Shown piece after piece: positions 31,645 through 38,740 of a stretch of 64,000 nt of DNA. The position numbers were made by a program, and so were the translations under genes. This stretch comes from Lacrimispora indolis DSM 755 (lineage in GTDB: Bacteria; Bacillota; Clostridia; Lachnospirales; Lachnospiraceae), in NCBI RefSeq assembly GCF_000526995.1, contig NZ_AZUI01000001.1:2914001-2978000 (forward strand). Reading direction: 5' to 3'. Position 1 is the stretch's first letter, and every line of letters starts with the position of its first letter. The notes below the pieces were generated by a model. That model worked only from the letters and a program-made list of their open reading frames with translations. It did not search any database and was not told the DNA's origin.

Positions 31645-32229
31645 TTAATCTGCCTCCTTTATATGAATGGATAAGAAATTTTTAAGTATGGTCATCCCGT
31701 TTGGCGTCAGGATTGATTCCGGATGGAACTGAAGTCCGTAAAGGGGATACTCCTTATGCTTTACCGCCATGACTTCCCCCATATCGTCGGACCCGATAAC
31801 GGTCAGACAATCAGGAAGGGAATCCTTTGCTGCGATAAGAGAGTGATACCTGGCTGCCGGAATCTGTTCCGGAAGCCCGAAAAAGATGGGATCAGAAACA
31901 TCAATGGTGAGAAGGCTCTGCTTTCCGTGCATCAGCTTCCTTGCATGTGTGATCTCTGCGCCGAATACTTCGCAGATCCCCTGGTGTCCCAGACATACCC
32001 CAAGGATAGGGACTGTTCCCGAAAGATTTCTGACTACGTCCTCGCACACGCCGGCGTCCTTTGGATAGCCGGGACCTGGGGAGAGGATGATATGGCTGGG
32101 GGAGAGGTCCCTTATTTCTTCCACGGTCATCTCATCGTTTCGTATGACCCTGATATCAGGATTTAAGCCGCCAAACATCTGGACTAAGTTGTAGGAAAAG
32201 CTGTCATAATTATCGATCAAAAGAATCAT
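31645..32229 (-). CDS. trpG: anthranilate synthase glutamine amidotransferase component
   Basis: A 194-residue class I glutamine amidotransferase supplying ammonia to TrpE. The catalytic triad is Cys79 in ILGVCLGHQG, His169 and Glu171 in LQFHPES. The oxyanion region LSPGPGYPKDAG is typical. Its start codon overlaps the trpE stop by one base. In many Firmicutes this subunit also serves p-aminobenzoate synthesis; no pab gene is present here. Confidence 0.96.
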   Translation of the reverse strand: MILLIDNYDSFSYNLVQMFGGLNPDIRVIRNDEMTVEEIRDLSPSHIILSPGPGYPKDAGVCEDVVRNLSGTVPILGVCLGHQGICEVFGAEITHARKLMHGKQSLLTIDVSDPIFFGLPEQIPAARYHSLIAAKDSLPDCLTVIGSDDMGEVMAVKHKEYPLYGLQFHPESILTPNGMTILKNFLSIHIKEAD

Positions 32230-33701
32230 CAGTCATTTACCTCCCCCGCTGTTTCAATGGCCCGGATCACGGCCTTTGCCTTGTTTTCCGATTCTTCGTA
32301 TTCCCGTTCCGGAACGCTGTCGGCCACAATGCCGCCTCCCGCCTGAACGTATACCTTTCCCTGACTCTTTACCGCCATGCGTATGGCAATGCAGGTATCC
32401 ATGTTCCCGGTAAAATCAATGTAGCCCAGGGCACCTCCGTAAATGCCCCTTGGCTCTGTTTCCAGCTCTTCTATGATCTCACAGGCCCGGATCTTCGGCG
32501 CCCCGGAAAGGGTGCCTGCAGGAAGGACCGCCTCAATGGCATGAAACCCATCCCGGTCAGGGGTGATGTCCGCTTCCACCTGGGAGCAGATGTGCATGAT
32601 CCTGGAATAACGGTGGATCATTTTATAGCCGGTCACCTCTACGGTGGAAAACGCTGCGATTTTCCCTAAATCATTTCTTCCCAAGTCCACCAGCATGTTG
32701 TGCTCTGCCAGCTCCTTTTCGTCCTCTAAAAGCTCTTTGGAAAGCCGGCTGTCTTCTTCCTCGTCCCTTCCCCTGGGCCTGGAGCCTGCCACCGGAAAGG
32801 TGGTGAGCCGCCCGTTCTTTAAACGGACCAGGGTTTCCGGAGAGGTGCTTATGATTTCCGTATCATCCATGTGGAGATATACCATGTAGGGAGATGGATT
32901 GGTGGTCCTTAAAAGCCGGTAGGCATTTAAGAGACTGTCCTGGTAATCGCTTGTAAACTGTCTGGAAAGCACTGCCTGGAAAATGTCCCCGTCCACAATA
33001 TACTCCTTTGCCCGCTCCACCATGGAGCAGAACTCCTCCTTCGTCACATTGCAGCGGAAGTTTGGCCGGCCGGTGACTGCAGACTTTTTTAAGGGGGTAT
33101 TTTCTCCGATCATGGCCGCAATGCTTTCCAGCCTTGCACAGGCTTTCCCGTAGTTTTCCATGACCCGGTCGGTTTTCATATTGACCACAAGGCTGATTTT
33201 CTGCTTCAAATGATCATAAGCGATGACCGTATCAAAAAGCATTAAGTCAAAATCATTGCAGGCCCCTTTTTTGATGGACAGGACAGGCTCCGCATAACCG
33301 ATCATGCTGTATGCAAAATACCCTACAAATCCTCCGGTAAAGGGCGGAAGCCCTGGAAGCCTTGGGGAGCGGTAATCTTTTAAGATATCCCTCAGCACAT
33401 CGTAGGGCTTCTCGGTCCGGATCACTTTATCCGCTTCCGGCTGTCCATAATGATGGACTCTTATTACCTGATCCTTTAAGGTGACCTTAAGGACCGGATC
33501 ATAGCCAAGAAAGGAGTAACGTCCCCATTTCTCGCCTCCCTCAATGCTTTCAAGCAGATAATACCGGCTGCTTTTGGCTGCGATCTTTCGCAGCAGGGTG
33601 ATGGGTGTTACAATGTCTGCAAAGATTTCCCTGCAGACCGGGATGACAGGATAGGAAGCAGCAAGTGCTTCGATTTCCTTACAGTCCGGCGTGATGTTCA
33701 T
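32229..33701 (-). CDS. trpE: anthranilate synthase component I
   Basis: A 490-residue chorismate-utilising enzyme making anthranilate with TrpG. The N-terminal feedback site for tryptophan is visible as YYLLESIEGGEKWGRYSF. The catalytic half has GDIFQAVLSRQF, SPETLVRL, VAGSRPRGRDEEED, DLGRNDLGKIAA, LPAGTLSGAPKIRA and QAGGGIVADSVPE. AAAGGAG precedes the ATG. It is the first structural gene behind the tryptophan T-box leader. Confidence 0.96.
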   Translation of the reverse strand: MNITPDCKEIEALAASYPVIPVCREIFADIVTPITLLRKIAAKSSRYYLLESIEGGEKWGRYSFLGYDPVLKVTLKDQVIRVHHYGQPEADKVIRTEKPYDVLRDILKDYRSPRLPGLPPFTGGFVGYFAYSMIGYAEPVLSIKKGACNDFDLMLFDTVIAYDHLKQKISLVVNMKTDRVMENYGKACARLESIAAMIGENTPLKKSAVTGRPNFRCNVTKEEFCSMVERAKEYIVDGDIFQAVLSRQFTSDYQDSLLNAYRLLRTTNPSPYMVYLHMDDTEIISTSPETLVRLKNGRLTTFPVAGSRPRGRDEEEDSRLSKELLEDEKELAEHNMLVDLGRNDLGKIAAFSTVEVTGYKMIHRYSRIMHICSQVEADITPDRDGFHAIEAVLPAGTLSGAPKIRACEIIEELETEPRGIYGGALGYIDFTGNMDTCIAIRMAVKSQGKVYVQAGGGIVADSVPEREYEESENKAKAVIRAIETAGEVND

Positions 33702-33779
33702 GGTTATTACGCTCCTTTCTCAGTTGATTGCGTATGTTTTTAGGCCTGACGGCCGGTCAAGCAAGAAAGAATCCCGCTT

Positions 33780-33818
33780 GCGGCGGGTCGCCTCGGCGAC
33801 ATCCAACCCTACCGCCGC
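33780..33818 (-). promoter_or_regulatory. GC-rich nested hairpin between T-box and trpE
   Basis: Outer GCGGCGG/CCGCCGC arms and an inner perfect GTCGCC/GGCGAC hairpin. It lies 80 bases upstream of trpE and beyond the T-box terminator, so it is in the mRNA only after read-through. The function is unknown; it may stabilise the message. Confidence 0.4.
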
Positions 33819-33835
33819 AGTGCGATCCTCCCGGA

Positions 33836-33888
33836 GGTTTTTTATCGTATAGGACGAATTTTCCTATACGATAAAAAAGGCCTCCGTC
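33836..33888 (-). promoter_or_regulatory. long palindrome overlapping the T-box terminator end
   Basis: Arms GGAGG plus TTTTTTATCGTATAGGA (plus strand from about 33836) pair with the complementary 17 bases and CCTCC ending at 33888. On the minus strand its 5' arm contains the U-run of the T-box terminator, so the two structures share sequence. Confidence 0.5.
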
Positions 33889-34165
33889 CCTCCTCCATAT
33901 TGCTATGGATAAGAGGGACGAAAGCCTGAAAATACGGTTCCGTGGTACCACCCTGATTGGAGAAGATAGACTTCTCCCACTTTACAGCACACCAACATGT
34001 GCCTCCCCTTGATAACGGATAGGAAACCCGTCGACACCTACTCCCGGAAATGAATCCGGTTTCAAGCCGCCCTCGCAGGTCCATTCAGACCAGACACCAA
34101 CGCTTCCTCTCACCGACCGGAAGCTCTCTGTGCATGATGAAAAGATCTTACTTACTCCTGCTCAA
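33868..34165 (-). promoter_or_regulatory. tryptophan T-box leader with terminator/antiterminator
   Basis: On the minus strand, stem I begins AGAGAGCTTCCGGTCGGTGAGAGG. The specifier loop reads GAATGGACC, giving UGG (tryptophan; codon at 34083-34081). The T-box AGGGTGGTACCACGG follows near 33955, then a terminator with GTCCCTC/GAGGGAC arms and a T6 run (about 33875-33925). Uncharged tRNA-Trp would stabilise the antiterminator and allow trpE-G-D-C-F-B-A transcription. Confidence 0.95.
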
Positions 34166-34189
34166 CAGTTTATCGCTTTGTTTTGCTAC

Positions 34190-34218
34190 AGTATATGGGA
34201 TAAAAATTAAAATGTCAA
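34190..34218 (-). promoter_or_regulatory. promoter of the trp operon
   Basis: Minus strand TTGACA (34218-34213), 17-base spacer, TATACT (34195-34190), just upstream of the T-box. Confidence 0.8.
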
Positions 34219-34342
34219 TAGTGAAATTTATTTTTTGTTAGGGACAAGGGAAGGGAGTTAAAAGTGAAATGATAAAAAAACGACATGAAATGAGTTAATT
34301 CTGGGAAGACGATTTTGTATATTGATTTTTTGAATGGATTAT

Positions 34343-34371
34343 TTGCAGAATTTAGAAAAATTTGGTAAAAT
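34343..34371 (+). promoter_or_regulatory. promoter of the TIR cassette
   Basis: TTGCAG, 17-base spacer, TAAAAT at 34366-34371; the start codon of the TIR gene is 40 bases downstream. No operator-like palindrome was seen, suggesting constitutive expression. Confidence 0.6.
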
Positions 34372-34410
34372 GATCTTGATAAAACAAATAAACGTGAAAA
34401 CGGGGGAAGT

Positions 34411-34962
34411 ATGATGGCAAATAATATGATCATAAACAGCGGAGTGATTAACGGAAATGTAATACAGAAATCTGCAGCCGGGACCCCATTAACGGCTGAG
34501 AAAGAGAGTCAGAAGACCGGAGGAGGCATTTCCAGTAAATACAAATATGACGTTGGCATTTCCTATGCCAGTGAACAGGAACGGTATGTGACAAGGGTTG
34601 CCAAAATTCTGGAAAAAGAAAACTTAAGGGTGTTTTTTGCTCCTAACAGGGAAGAGGAGTTTTTGGGACGGGATATGATCACGGAGTTTTATGATATTTA
34701 CCGCTATGAAAGCATGTTTGTGGCATGCTTTGTTTCCAGGGACTATTTGGACAAGGATATTACCATGCATGAGGCGAAAACAGCCATGCTGAGGGAAAAA
34801 GAGGAAAAGAGAAATTGCCTGATCCCGGTATATTTCGGCGGATCCCGTTTAAAGGAGCTGGATCCGGACATTCACTTCCTGGATGCTGACCGGTTAAGAG
34901 AAGTAGAGGTTGCTGAAAAAATAAAGATCATCATTCATTCCTTTGAGAAAAGGAACCGATGA
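34411..34962 (+). CDS. TIR-domain protein with Asn/Gly-rich N-terminal motif
   Basis: A 183-residue protein. Residues 4-21 (NNMIINSGVINGNVIQKS) form an Asn/Gly/Ile-rich motif; a linker follows, then a TIR domain (about 45-180) with KYDVGISYASEQERYV, ENLRVFFAPN, FLGRDMITEFYDIYRY and ACFVSRDYLDKDITMHEAK. TIR domains of this bacterial class are commonly NAD-cleaving effectors; the expected catalytic Glu is Glu121 in MHEAK, although the usual WxxxE reads IxxxE. There is no membrane segment. It is the first gene of a four-gene operon, and its N-terminal motif reappears in the next protein. Start may be 34411 or 34414. NADase or signalling activity is inference. Confidence 0.85.
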   Translation: MMANNMIINSGVINGNVIQKSAAGTPLTAEKESQKTGGGISSKYKYDVGISYASEQERYVTRVAKILEKENLRVFFAPNREEEFLGRDMITEFYDIYRYESMFVACFVSRDYLDKDITMHEAKTAMLREKEEKRNCLIPVYFGGSRLKELDPDIHFLDADRLREVEVAEKIKIIIHSFEKRNR

Positions 34963-34989
34963 TACCTTTGATTTCATGGGGGGAAAGAC

Positions 34990-36603
34990 ATGGAAACGGA
35001 AGAAGAAAAAGACCAAAACACCAGCCCGCCGGAAGATGGTGCAAAAGACTGTAAGGAAGAGGAGCGGCTCCAAGAGCCTGATAAGGAAAAAATACAGCCT
35101 GAAAAAGAGGAACAGGGAAGTATTTTAGATCAATATAATCCGGAGCAGTATCAGAGAAAAAAGGAGCAGAACAGACGGGAAAGAGGGGATGGAGAGTATC
35201 ATAACTGCTTTTTTATTGACGGAAAGGAATTGAATCATTTCATTTTCAATTCCGGTGAAATTAACGGCAGCATCAATCAGGGAAGCGGTCAGACTGTGGA
35301 GGAGGGGGAAGCACCCTTTCAATTCAGGGATCAGAAGGATATGAAGGAGCTGATTAAACGGTATGTGCTGACGGACTATGTGCCGATTTTTCTCACCATC
35401 ACCGTGTTAAAGATGGTCCCGGTATCCCATCTGGTTGATGTATCCCAGGTGCTGAAAACGCATCTATATACAAAAAAAGAGGCCGGGGAGCAGCCTGAGG
35501 TAAAGGGAAACGCACTTCAATCCATGGAAGAACTATTAGAGTTTTTAAACGCGGAAATCGTTTTGGCAACTATGGAAAGCGAAGCCGGAAGGCTGGAGTT
35601 CCAGAGCGTGATCTTTAAAAATCCTTCCATTATTCCGGAGCTGAACAAAGAATTGTGGACTGGTTATCCAGGTATGAGGAAAGGGCTGATTGACTGGCTG
35701 CTGGACATAAGCCGTTTACGGCCTGTACGGAAATTAATATTATGCCAGATCGGGGAAGCCATAGCTGAGTTTGCTTCCATGGATTTTGCCTATGCGCAGA
35801 ACAATATCATTCCGCGGTTTGTAAAAAGCCATAACAGGGATAATTTTTATTTTCTGCTGAAAATTATGGAACGGTGCCTGGAAGAGGAAGCATACCGGGA
35901 GAATGCAGAGAAATTGCTGTGTCACTGGGCTGAACTGGATAACAATCAGGTTTTATGGCAGATTGCTTTTTGTCTGTATGACAGTGATAAAAATTACGGC
36001 TTTCATTCCCAGGTGCGCAGCCGCCTGCAGACCATTATAAGAGCTGAGCTGGCTTCCGGACTGGAAGTGGAGTTAGAACAGGTGGTTTACTTTTTTAAGG
36101 ATGACAGTGAACTGCCCTTTGATCTGCTTCAGGAAAAGGAAGATATGGCGCAGTTGTATATAGAGGTTCTGTCCGGGCAGTTTGAACTGTGCGAAAAGAA
36201 GAGAGACAGACTCCGGTTCGGATACTATTTTATGACCCTCATGTGGCAGGATTACATAGAAGAAGGATACCCGTTGTACAGATCCCTTTTCTTAAACAGT
36301 TTTAACAGCAGGGAATCAAGAAAAAGGCTGGGGCCTCTCATGCGCTATGTCTGGCAGAAGCAGATATTACGCCAGTTGTTTTTAGAGAAGATCCTCCTCC
36401 TGTATATTAAGGAGTTAAGGGACTTGAACAGGCCCTGGGATTATATGAAGAATTTCTTAAAGGTGATCGCTTTTACCGGTGAAGAAACGGATTTTGAGCA
36501 TACTTTAAGAACCCTTGGAAGGATAAAAACAGAACAGGAAGGAAAAGCAATTGCAGACCAGATGAAAGAGTATCTGGTGGGACTGCTGAGCAGCAGAAGA
36601 TAA
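34990..36603 (+). CDS. helical protein of unknown function sharing the N-terminal motif of the TIR protein
   Basis: A 537-residue protein that I do not recognise. Residues 1-70 are highly charged and low in complexity (Glu/Lys/Gln-rich, likely disordered). Residues 82-99 (NHFIFNSGEINGSINQGS) align with residues 4-21 of the TIR protein at 10 of 18 positions. Residues about 110-537 are rich in Leu/Glu/Lys/Arg and look like an alpha-helical repeat (solenoid) without a Walker motif, transmembrane segment or known catalytic motif. GGGGGGAAAG precedes the ATG, 27 bases after the TIR stop. The shared motif suggests direct pairing with the TIR protein, for example as sensor or scaffold. Confidence 0.8.
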   Translation: METEEEKDQNTSPPEDGAKDCKEEERLQEPDKEKIQPEKEEQGSILDQYNPEQYQRKKEQNRRERGDGEYHNCFFIDGKELNHFIFNSGEINGSINQGSGQTVEEGEAPFQFRDQKDMKELIKRYVLTDYVPIFLTITVLKMVPVSHLVDVSQVLKTHLYTKKEAGEQPEVKGNALQSMEELLEFLNAEIVLATMESEAGRLEFQSVIFKNPSIIPELNKELWTGYPGMRKGLIDWLLDISRLRPVRKLILCQIGEAIAEFASMDFAYAQNNIIPRFVKSHNRDNFYFLLKIMERCLEEEAYRENAEKLLCHWAELDNNQVLWQIAFCLYDSDKNYGFHSQVRSRLQTIIRAELASGLEVELEQVVYFFKDDSELPFDLLQEKEDMAQLYIEVLSGQFELCEKKRDRLRFGYYFMTLMWQDYIEEGYPLYRSLFLNSFNSRESRKRLGPLMRYVWQKQILRQLFLEKILLLYIKELRDLNRPWDYMKNFLKVIAFTGEETDFEHTLRTLGRIKTEQEGKAIADQMKEYLVGLLSSRR

Positions 36604-36622
36604 AATACGGGGGATAAAAACG

Positions 36623-37573
36623 ATGATTGAAAGAACATTTAATCCAATTTTGAAAGAAGAAGCTTTTAAAAGGTCTTTTTTTTCTAAAATCCCGATTCCG
36701 GGACCAAAGAAGGCTGTTTTATTGTTGTCAGGAGCAGGAGGAGCAGAGCCGCTTCTCATTGAAAATGGAACCCAGGTTCGGTTAGCGGATATCAGAAGGG
36801 GAAAATATGATCAGCTGGTGGAAATTGATCTTCATCCCTATAATATCAGCTTTAAGGAAGAGGTATACAGCAAAGACAATATCTCGAAATTTACAGTCAC
36901 GGTTACTGCAACGGCCAATGTAAAGGAACCGGATATCGTATATCAGGAGCAGGTACATGATGTGACCCAGTGCGTACAGGATCACACTCTGGCACAGATT
37001 CAGGAAAAGGCGGCAAAGTATTCCATCAGGGAGAATGCCGGACTAAAGGATGAGATCAAGGAGGCTTTGTCTGGTATTAGTTACTTAGAAAACGGAATCA
37101 GTCTGAGCAATTGCAACGTGATTGTCCAGGTGGACAAGAAGTACGAAAGCTTTCTTGAAAAGCAGCTGGATCTGGGATATCATACGGAATTTGAAAAGAG
37201 CAAGGCGGTTGCTGCCCAGGAAATGAAAAGCATTTATTCTGACCAGGTTACGGCAATATTTTCCGAGTTCGCTGCCGGAACGATTGGGGTGGAAGAGGCG
37301 ATCCAGCGGTCCAAGAAGGGATTATCCCAGGATTTTGATGAGAGAATGAGGCAGATTAAGGAAGCCACGGACTACATCAGGAGCCTGGAAAAAGACGAGA
37401 TGATCCGGGAAGGAGACACGCTTAAAAATGTGCAGGTCTTATTAAACGGAATAATTTCTTCCATATCGGACTTATCTTACGCAGCGGAAAAAGAAGTGGC
37501 AGGAACACTGGAAGATCATGCCAATGAGGAAGCCGTCAATATTTACCGGGAATTTGAAGAGGATGAGGAATAA
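36623..37573 (+). CDS. SPFH/band-7-like domain protein
   Basis: A 316-residue protein resembling the SPFH (stomatin/prohibitin/flotillin) fold: a beta-rich part with GTQVRLADIRRGKYDQLVEI and SKFTVTVTATANVKEPDIVY, then TLAQIQEKAAKYSIRENAG and the second strand unit GISLSNCNVIVQVDKKYESF (about 40-190), followed by a charged helical tail (about 190-316) likely to form coiled coils. It lacks the N-terminal membrane hairpin usual for stomatins. SPFH proteins oligomerise at membranes, and its downstream partner is a membrane protein. It is third in the TIR operon, 19 bases after the preceding stop. Family assignment is by pattern, not by search. Confidence 0.6.
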   Translation: MIERTFNPILKEEAFKRSFFSKIPIPGPKKAVLLLSGAGGAEPLLIENGTQVRLADIRRGKYDQLVEIDLHPYNISFKEEVYSKDNISKFTVTVTATANVKEPDIVYQEQVHDVTQCVQDHTLAQIQEKAAKYSIRENAGLKDEIKEALSGISYLENGISLSNCNVIVQVDKKYESFLEKQLDLGYHTEFEKSKAVAAQEMKSIYSDQVTAIFSEFAAGTIGVEEAIQRSKKGLSQDFDERMRQIKEATDYIRSLEKDEMIREGDTLKNVQVLLNGIISSISDLSYAAEKEVAGTLEDHANEEAVNIYREFEEDEE

Positions 37574-37579
37574 ATACCA

Positions 37580-38365
37580 ATGAAGCTATTAGAATTGCAT
37601 TATGGATTTTGGGCCCAGATGCGGGACTGGCCTGTTGCAGTGAGGGCGGCTCTGGTGATTGGTATCACTTTTACGGTGGTCTTTATTTTCTTAATGCCGC
37701 TTTTGATGAAATTGATTTTTGTATTCATCCGGCTGGCAGATTTGGTCATCAAAGGAGTTTATTGGGGGATCATATCTCTTGCCGAAGTTTTATTATCAGG
37801 AAAAAGCCAGACGGAACGGTCATCAATACTGAACAGGATATCAGGAATTGCTGAAGCAGTCAGCAGCGGAATGTGCGGTTTCTCGAAAAAAGTGGCAAAG
37901 AAAAAAAGGATTTCCTTTGGCATGTTCTTTGGGATATATCTGGTACTGACAGTTGCCATCGCTCTTCCGGAAATGCTGCGCAGCATTGTAAATGAAAACT
38001 ACCTGCCTGCTTTCTCTGTTATAAACAGCGGGTACCGCAGCCTGGAGCAGGGGGTTTTAAAAAAGGCGGAAGCTTATCCGCCATTGTTTAAGCAAAAGGA
38101 AAGAAAGGCGGAAGCTGAGAATGAAAGCGAGGACCTGCCCGATGAGAATGATGAGCAGGTCATGTTATCCCTTTCAAAAGAAGGAAGGGGCGGTTCTAAT
38201 ATCAGGGCAGAGGCATCGGCAAAAAGCAGTATTATCCGGACCGTGTCCGGTGATGCAAGCCTGCTTTATCTGAATCAGGAGAACCATTGGGTATATGTCC
38301 GTTTGGAAGACGGCAGGGAAGGGTGGATCAAAGACAGCCTGGTGGAAGGGCTTCCAAAAGAATAG
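37580..38365 (+). CDS. membrane protein with C-terminal SH3b domain
   Basis: A 261-residue protein. A hydrophobic region at about 20-72 can form one or two membrane segments, and another segment lies at about 112-132 (FGMFFGIYLVLTVAIALPEML). A Glu/Lys-rich linker (about 165-190) leads to a bacterial SH3 domain (about 190-258) with RGGSNIRAEASAKSSIIRTV and WVYVRLEDGREGWIKDSLVEG. SH3b domains often bind cell-wall peptides, so the C-terminus is probably outside. It starts 6 bases after the SPFH-like gene and closes the cassette before a strong terminator. It could anchor the system to the envelope or sense wall damage; this is inference. Confidence 0.8.
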   Translation: MKLLELHYGFWAQMRDWPVAVRAALVIGITFTVVFIFLMPLLMKLIFVFIRLADLVIKGVYWGIISLAEVLLSGKSQTERSSILNRISGIAEAVSSGMCGFSKKVAKKKRISFGMFFGIYLVLTVAIALPEMLRSIVNENYLPAFSVINSGYRSLEQGVLKKAEAYPPLFKQKERKAEAENESEDLPDENDEQVMLSLSKEGRGGSNIRAEASAKSSIIRTVSGDASLLYLNQENHWVYVRLEDGREGWIKDSLVEGLPKE

Positions 38366-38399
38366 GGTCCGGTGCAACAATATTTACAGCGGAGATATG

Positions 38400-38434
38400 A
38401 AAGGCGGTTGGATGAGAATCCTGCCGCCTTTTTT
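38400..38434 (+). terminator. intrinsic terminator of the TIR cassette
   Basis: AAAGGCGG / CCGCCTTT arms, a 16-base loop and a 6-base T-run, 35 bases after the last gene of the cassette. Confidence 0.75.
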
Positions 38435-38607
38435 CCTTGCCGGCTTTTATGTGGCACCATGTTTTTACCGCTCCGTTGAGGATCCGGGGTGGCGGAAAAA
38501 AAATACTCTTTCATGAAACGAATACTTGTACTCTTTGTTGAGAAAATAAACAAATAAAAACATACTTAACAAAACTAATAAAAAATTAAAAGAATATAAA
38601 AAATATA

Positions 38608-38636
38608 TTGACAAAAACGAACAAACAATGTAAGAT
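38608..38636 (+). promoter_or_regulatory. promoter of the threonate/erythronate operon
   Basis: TTGACA, 17-base spacer, TAAGAT. The surrounding 38440-38740 is A+T-rich and otherwise empty of genes. Confidence 0.75.
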
Positions 38637-38677
38637 TTAGAACATAAATGAACATAAATATCGAACATAAACAAACA
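38619..38677 (+). promoter_or_regulatory. GAACA-type repeat array, probable DeoR operator
   Basis: GAACAAACA at 38619, GAACATAAAT at 38640 and 38650, and GAACATAAAC at 38663 overlap and follow the -10. DeoR-family repressors bind such short direct repeats; the likely binder is the DeoR protein encoded at 42640. Confidence 0.5.
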
Positions 38678-38740
38678 TTGGAAAATTCCGGAAGAAACGT
38701 GTTTCCACTCCGGAGCCAATGGATAGAAGGGAGAGGAAAT

